From the NCBI GenBank assembly GCA_937901345.1, contig CALCHM010000044.1, positions 1 to 56,178 on the forward strand: a stretch of DNA of 56,178 nucleotides. The letters run 5' to 3'. The notes under the pieces were generated by a model that was not told the DNA's origin, did no database searches, and saw nothing but the letters and a program-made list of their open reading frames with translations. This stretch comes from an uncultured Prevotella sp. Its GTDB lineage: Bacteria > Bacteroidota > Bacteroidia > Bacteroidales > Bacteroidaceae. Every line of letters begins with the position of its first letter. The stretch's first letter is position 1. The position numbers and the translations under genes are program-made. This document shows, one piece after another, positions 52,219 through 56,178 of this stretch.

Positions 52219-52941
52219 TTAGCGTTTCGCTTCTTCAATCACCTGCTCGCTTGTTTTTCCAAAACGGCGTTCCTTGCGATTGTAATAGTCGATGGCAAGT
52301 TGCAAATCTGCTTCGTTAAAATCAGGCCAATACGTGTCGCAGAAATAAAATTCGGTATAGGCACACTGCCAAAGCAAATAATTGCTCAATCGACATTCAC
52401 CACCTGTGCGTATCAACAAGTCGGGATCAGGCATAAAGTTGGTTGCCAAATGCTTGCTGATGCATGCTTCCGTAATATCCTCAGATGATAATTCTCCTGC
52501 TTCCACTTTCTGCGCCAAGCGCTTCACGGTATCTGTAATTTCCCAACGTGAAGAATAACTGAGCGCAAGTACCATGGTCATTCCCGTGTTGACTTGTGTA
52601 CGTTCCTGGAAATCAAGGATGGTTTTACGCACATGTTCAGGTATTCTCGACACATCACCAATAATGCGTAACCGCACATTGTTCTTCATGAAGAGTTCTT
52701 CCTCAAGCGCCGTCAGAATTAACGACATGAGGGCTGCCACTTCATCCACTGGGCGATTCCAGTTCTCTGTTGAGAAGGTATATAATGTCAAGTAATCAAC
52801 TCCAAGGTTAACACAAGCTTCAGTGATGCGTCTCACAGTTTCCACACCCTCTTGGTGACCCATAGATCGATTCAAACCTCTTGCTTTTGCCCATCTACCA
52901 TTGCCATCCATGATAATGGCGATATGTTGTGGAATTACCAT
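52219..52941 (-). CDS. uppS: Undecaprenyl diphosphate synthase
   Basis: A 240-residue cis-prenyltransferase that builds the C55 carrier for peptidoglycan and O-antigen synthesis. Signatures are IAIIMDGNGRWAKARGLNRS with catalytic Asp, MGHQEGVETVRRI, YLTLYTFSTENWNRP, and PDLLIRTGGECRLSNYLLWQ with ELYFCD-like TEFYFCDTYWPDF. Length is normal. It precedes bamA by 150 bases. Confidence 0.97.
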   Translation of the reverse strand: MVIPQHIAIIMDGNGRWAKARGLNRSMGHQEGVETVRRITEACVNLGVDYLTLYTFSTENWNRPVDEVAALMSLILTALEEELFMKNNVRLRIIGDVSRIPEHVRKTILDFQERTQVNTGMTMVLALSYSSRWEITDTVKRLAQKVEAGELSSEDITEACISKHLATNFMPDPDLLIRTGGECRLSNYLLWQCAYTEFYFCDTYWPDFNEADLQLAIDYYNRKERRFGKTSEQVIEEAKR

Positions 52942-52990
52942 AGTTCTAGAAATACATTAAAAGGTTAAGGATGGTGTTACATGCGCACAA

Positions 52991-53680
52991 CTAATACTTG
53001 TTGCAACTGGGACACTTCGGATTCAAATCGTAGGTTACCGAGAATAAGAGCATGCCATGATGATCTTTGTTCTTAAAACCTGAAGATTTTACACCCATGG
53101 GGGCCTCCAACCCATCCATACTGTCATTCGTGGTAAAGTTCATTCGCCAATCCAATCCCAAGTTCCAACGTTGAGCGACTTTATATTTTAATCCAACGCC
53201 CATTGGAATGGTAAAACCGAGACGCTTATCTAAATCTCCATAAGCAAGTCCTAATCCCATTTGTAGGTAAGGCACCAATTTGTGATAACCCATGTACGTG
53301 GGTAAGTAACCATAAGGCAAGAAGTGCAATTCGTAAAGTACAGACACATCGTAAATTGCCCCCGAGAAGGAATAGTTTAAACGTGATCCATTGGCGATTC
53401 CTGGTTGTGCAGGATAGAATTGTTTCACCTGACTGACGTCTCCCTCAACTAACTGATAGTTGATGTTGGTCTTGATGGCCATTCTTGGAGAAAGCGGAAA
53501 ACGAGCAATGACACTCGCCGCAACATTTCCTCCACCGAATACTGCACTGTTCCCATCGTTGAGCGAATTACCCATGCCTAAACCAGCACCAAGTTCAAGT
53601 CGGTACCAATTATCGTCATCGTCCTGAGCGAGCAGTCCGAGCGATGTGCAGAATAATAGGAGTAATAGAGGATAACGCAC
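52991..53680 (-). CDS. Outer membrane beta-barrel protein (DUF6089-like)
   Basis: A 229-residue protein, apparently starting at GTG (MRYPLLLLLFCTSLGLLAQ signal peptide). The mature part alternates amphipathic strands (WYRLELGAGLGMGNSLNDG, AIYDVSVLYELHFLPYGY, RWNLGLDWRMNFTTNDSMDG) and ends with YDLNPKCPSCNKY, which lacks a terminal aromatic strand of the canonical kind. Two Cys residues near the end (CPSC) are noteworthy. Proteins of this family lie upstream of uppS-bamA in many Bacteroidetes; the function is unknown. Confidence 0.75.
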   Translation of the reverse strand: MRYPLLLLLFCTSLGLLAQDDDDNWYRLELGAGLGMGNSLNDGNSAVFGGGNVAASVIARFPLSPRMAIKTNINYQLVEGDVSQVKQFYPAQPGIANGSRLNYSFSGAIYDVSVLYELHFLPYGYLPTYMGYHKLVPYLQMGLGLAYGDLDKRLGFTIPMGVGLKYKVAQRWNLGLDWRMNFTTNDSMDGLEAPMGVKSSGFKNKDHHGMLLFSVTYDLNPKCPSCNKY

Positions 53681-53735
53681 AACGAGTGAATAAGCGATAA
53701 GATAGGATTGACGGTGAGGTGTGGCTACTTTGGCG

Positions 53736-53924
53736 TTACGCCTTCTTGGGACTTAAAATCCACAACAAAATGTAGATCCAAAAACCGATAGATAAACTGA
53801 GGAATGTTGCTATAGCATACAATACTCGGATGATTGTAGGATCTGCATCTAAATATTCAGCAATACCGCCACAAACACCTGCTAAAATCTTATCGTTCTG
53901 AGATAATTGAAAACGTTTACTCAT
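53736..53924 (-). CDS. PspC domain protein
   Basis: A 62-residue protein made of one PspC domain: RFQLSQNDKILAGVCGGIAE, YLDADPTIIRVLYAIAT, and a membrane helix (FLSLSIGFWIYILLWIL). Family members are small inner-membrane proteins linked to envelope stress. No psp regulators are nearby. It lies between the DUF6242 lipoprotein and the barrel gene on the same strand. Confidence 0.9.
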   Translation of the reverse strand: MSKRFQLSQNDKILAGVCGGIAEYLDADPTIIRVLYAIATFLSLSIGFWIYILLWILSPKKA

Positions 53925-53955
53925 GATTCGTGTGTTTTTTATGAATTATGGTGAG

Positions 53956-53987
53956 ACGAGACCTTTCTTGTTTTAACGCGGTCTCGT
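53956..53987 (-). terminator. Hairpin after the DUF6242 gene
   Basis: ACGAGACC and GGTCTCGT form an 8-bp stem just past the DUF6242 stop. The downstream T-run is weak. Confidence 0.5.
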
Positions 53988-53997
53988 ATTGTTTATT

Positions 53998-55356
53998 TTA
54001 ATTTTTTGTAAAGATATGATCTTGTCGTTCCCATCCCAATCGGTTGTAACGTCCTTTAAGAATCAATCCCTTATCAGAAAGAATCCAAACAAAGTGATTG
54101 TTATCAACTGTCGCTACGAAGGGAGTGGTAACCTTTTCTAATTGTGGAATGAGTTTTTCTTCCCAAGTTCTTCCGTTGTCACGACTGAGGCGTACCACGC
54201 TATTTCCTGATGCATCACTACCCAGCAACAAAGTTCCACCATCGTAAGCAAATATGTTGCGCATGGGCAACTCTGGACATGGTTTGTTGTTCAACGGATT
54301 TTCAGGGTAATAGTTCCATGTATATTCGTACGTTCCCGATGTGTCAACGTTTAATTTCCATACCACAGGAACTCCGTTGCGTGAACCAACTACAATGATG
54401 TCCTCAAAATTACTGTCTATAGGAGAGGGCAAGCAGGTGGCACTACAGTTCTCTGTAGGGAGAAATTCAGGTTCGTCAGCGTTTTGAACCGTCCAATTAT
54501 GAGCGTCAGAACTAACTACGAAACCATTTGCAGTAACACCATAAAGTGCAGTGCTTCCCGCAGTAAGCGTCAACAATGGTGCGGAAAGATTTGTGGTGAC
54601 TTCCTTCCAAATTTTACCATCTTCAGACTGAAGTAAGGTCCCCTTGCTGAGTGCATAAAAATAACCGTCGTATGCAAGAGGTGATGTTACACGATGTGTG
54701 GTATTTTCCTTGGTCCATGTTGTCGGATCCGTGGTCAAGGCGGTCATAACGACGGGTTGATGCTGCGCTTCACCAAAAGCATAGAGAATACCTTCATGTG
54801 CCATGGCACCGCTCAAGTCGATGTCTGTAAATTCTGCAACGTCAGTTGCCATTTCTTGCCATTTGAAAACATCTCCTTCTTCTTGATGCACACGAACTTC
54901 GAGCATATAACTTCTTTTTGCGATGCCATCAAGAGCATACACGGTAACCTTGCGCGGTTTACGGAAATCTGTACTGTCGGTTGCAACAAAGAAGGTATCT
55001 ACTTCCTGAGACAAAGCGTTAATTGCCAATGTTCCTGACGATGCCAGCGTGCTGAAAGTCACCTTCGCTGCATCACAACCATAAGGCAACGAGTCCACAT
55101 TGAAGATGCGACCCCCATAATGGTCTATACTCATGGGATAATTTGCTCCCGTGATGGATGCCACGTAAATACTGTCTTTACCTTCTGCAGTCTTGATGTT
55201 TACAATGCATGGAATTTTGCCCAATTGCACGTTTGTAATCACACAAGTAGAAGGAGATACCGTAATTACCGTATAATCTTCGCCACTGCCACACGAAGCG
55301 AGTGTTGATAGCAACAACATGCAAAACGAGATCGTGAGTATCGTGTAATGTTTCAT
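53998..55356 (-). CDS. DUF6242-like lipoprotein with sialidase-type repeats
   Basis: A protein of 452 residues from the ATG at 55356 (MKHYTILTISFCMLLLSTLASC), with the lipobox Cys at 22. Residues 25-160 are an N-terminal beta domain. Residues 165-450 contain repeated blades of propeller type with Asp-box-like turns (LLQSEDGKIWKEVTT, VVSSDAHNWTVQNA, LSRDNGRTWEEKLI). The order matches Bacteroidales proteins carrying DUF6242. It is probably a surface or periplasmic lipoprotein. No catalytic residues are recognised, so a binding role is as likely as an enzymatic one. Confidence 0.8.
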   Translation of the reverse strand: MKHYTILTISFCMLLLSTLASCGSGEDYTVITVSPSTCVITNVQLGKIPCIVNIKTAEGKDSIYVASITGANYPMSIDHYGGRIFNVDSLPYGCDAAKVTFSTLASSGTLAINALSQEVDTFFVATDSTDFRKPRKVTVYALDGIAKRSYMLEVRVHQEEGDVFKWQEMATDVAEFTDIDLSGAMAHEGILYAFGEAQHQPVVMTALTTDPTTWTKENTTHRVTSPLAYDGYFYALSKGTLLQSEDGKIWKEVTTNLSAPLLTLTAGSTALYGVTANGFVVSSDAHNWTVQNADEPEFLPTENCSATCLPSPIDSNFEDIIVVGSRNGVPVVWKLNVDTSGTYEYTWNYYPENPLNNKPCPELPMRNIFAYDGGTLLLGSDASGNSVVRLSRDNGRTWEEKLIPQLEKVTTPFVATVDNNHFVWILSDKGLILKGRYNRLGWERQDHIFTKN

Positions 55357-55712
55357 GATTTCAGTTGGAAAGAGAGACGCGAAAATGGGACTATTTATGC
55401 CCCTCTTTTTGTTATTATATAATATTTCAGTTTGCAAAAATAATCACAAATTTTGGAATAACGTCCCCTGAAACCTGATTTTAGGATATTTTAAGAATGA
55501 GTTGTCTGGAAATGGAGTTTCTTAAAACGCATTTTTTGACGTTGTTGAAATCGATATTATAACTTCATAAGTTGTTGCTGTATAGACTGCTAGGCGTTGA
55601 AAATGTGTTTGTGAAGTGGATGCTATGGGACTCACACTCCGAAGGGTTGTTTCCTATGCTTGTTGTTGCTATAAAGTTGTAGGGGCAATCTCCGTTAAAT
55701 GTGGGGTACTGG
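55357..55712. other. Non-coding gap upstream of the DUF6242 gene
   Basis: A -7-like TATTTTTG lies on the minus strand at 55442-55435. A stretch at about 55456-55495 (ATAACGTCCCCTGAAACCTG) loosely resembles one unit of array D, but a single weak copy is not enough to call. No gene is supported. Confidence 0.5.
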
Positions 55713-56178
55713 TCACCCATTCCGCTCTAAAATAGGTTGCAGCATGGGGTGGGAGAGTGATGCGGTTGAAAGTTCCCCTGTTGGGGGCGCACTGGGGGCT
55801 GTAGCGCGGTATAAGGTGAGAATTTCTGGGGATTGCCTTCTTGGCGGAGCGACTGAAGGGTGCGTAGCGGTGGCGACACCTTCTTTAGGAGCGTCGTTGG
55901 ACAGGTTTTCCGACCGCGTGGCGCGTAATTTGAGTAGGGATTTGATACCTGCAATGAGGACATTTACTTCAGTGATGAGTTGCGAGTAATGTGCATCTCC
56001 GCGAAGTATTGCGCAGGCATTAACTTTCTGAGTGAATGCGTTATAAGCAAGCACCACCGCGGCATGCGCCTCTTTCACACGTCCCTTTTGGATCTGCGCA
56101 CGTTCGGCATTCTGTGCGTCCAGCGCCATCTTGAATTCCGCAGTAGCGGCACTCAAACCGTCCAACCACTCTTGAAGT
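55713..56178 (-). CDS. DUF6261-like protein, C-terminal part (5' end beyond window)
   Basis: The frame is open to the window edge: LQEW precedes LDGLSAATAEFKMALDAQNA, so the apparent TTG start inside the window is not the real one. The visible 155 residues are helical and contain AYNAFTQKVNACAILRGDAH and EVNVLIAGIKSLLKLRATR. These resemble the C-terminal half of DUF6261, a family seen in many copies in Bacteroidales genomes and of unknown function. The last 60 residues are a Pro/Ser/Thr-rich low-complexity tail (HPSVAPPRRQSPEILTLYRA) with no recognised role. Confidence 0.6.
   Translation of the reverse strand, partial: LQEWLDGLSAATAEFKMALDAQNAERAQIQKGRVKEAHAAVVLAYNAFTQKVNACAILRGDAHYSQLITEVNVLIAGIKSLLKLRATRSENLSNDAPKEGVATATHPSVAPPRRQSPEILTLYRATAPSAPPTGELSTASLSHPMLQPILERNG

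Noticed and set aside
55456..55495. A sixth tandem array near 55.5 kb
   Set aside because: Only one weakly similar unit can be seen, with no second copy next to it.

Overview
The window looks like chromosomal DNA from a member of the order Bacteroidales (phylum Bacteroidota), plausibly Prevotellaceae-like. This rests on several traits: promoter -7 boxes of the Bacteroidetes type (TAnnTTTG, several with TTTG 19 bases upstream), secreted proteins ending in a GIYIxNGKK tail typical of type IX secretion cargo in this order, the gene strings DUF4271-hemD-rnpA-yidD-tatD-tyrS and DUF6089-uppS-bamA-skp-skp, a SAM-II riboswitch, and the OMR/PnuT/TPK thiamin set. The genus is inference. I see no phage, plasmid, IS element, tRNA, rRNA or CRISPR array.

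Layout. 1-14.8 kb holds secreted and surface proteins: a C-terminally incomplete S-type sulfatase, two beta-rich secreted proteins, a fasciclin lipoprotein, an M20 dipeptidase, a DUF1934 protein, a C10 cysteine protease and an S8 serine protease. 14.9-24.9 kb is housekeeping: a SulP anion transporter, tyrS, the tatD-yidD-rnpA-hemD-DUF4271 string, a LOG-family hydrolase, metK behind a SAM-II leader, and corA behind a structured leader with two tiny ORFs. 25.6-29.5 kb encodes a PBP4-type carboxypeptidase and a large MG2-like surface protein. 29.6-34.4 kb is a Phe/Tyr operon (pheA, aminotransferase, DAHP synthase-chorismate mutase, tyrA) preceded by a leader peptide with nine aromatic codons among thirteen and a complete attenuator. 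34.5-40.6 kb holds two outer-membrane barrels, the second under a TPP riboswitch. 40.7-48.1 kb contains an HD hydrolase, psd, pssA, a DUF4834 protein, an ABC-F ATPase, a TerB-DnaJ protein, and pnuT plus thiamin pyrophosphokinase under a second TPP riboswitch. 48.2-56.2 kb carries the skp/skp/bamA/uppS envelope block, a PspC protein, a DUF6242 lipoprotein and the 3' part of a DUF6261-like gene.

How parts fit. The two TPP-controlled loci together form a thiamin salvage route: outer-membrane uptake, inner-membrane uptake, pyrophosphorylation. The aromatic operon has all steps special to Phe/Tyr plus the entry step, regulated by translation of Phe/Tyr codons. The envelope block builds the barrel assembly machine and the undecaprenyl carrier.

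The most unusual signal is between the genes. Five intergenic arrays (about 8.1, 17.0, 30.0, 37.8 and 46.1 kb) each contain four to six tandem copies of a unit of 40-42 bp. Three carry clear internal inverted repeats. The sequences differ between arrays, except that those at 30.0 and 37.8 kb are clearly related, but the pitch, about four helical turns, is the same. Many other gene junctions carry short 7-15 bp microrepeats and a dispersed element of the form AGAGTACAGAGTACAACTGC. Together with the Phe/Tyr attenuator and the corA leader, these are the best candidates for undescribed biology.
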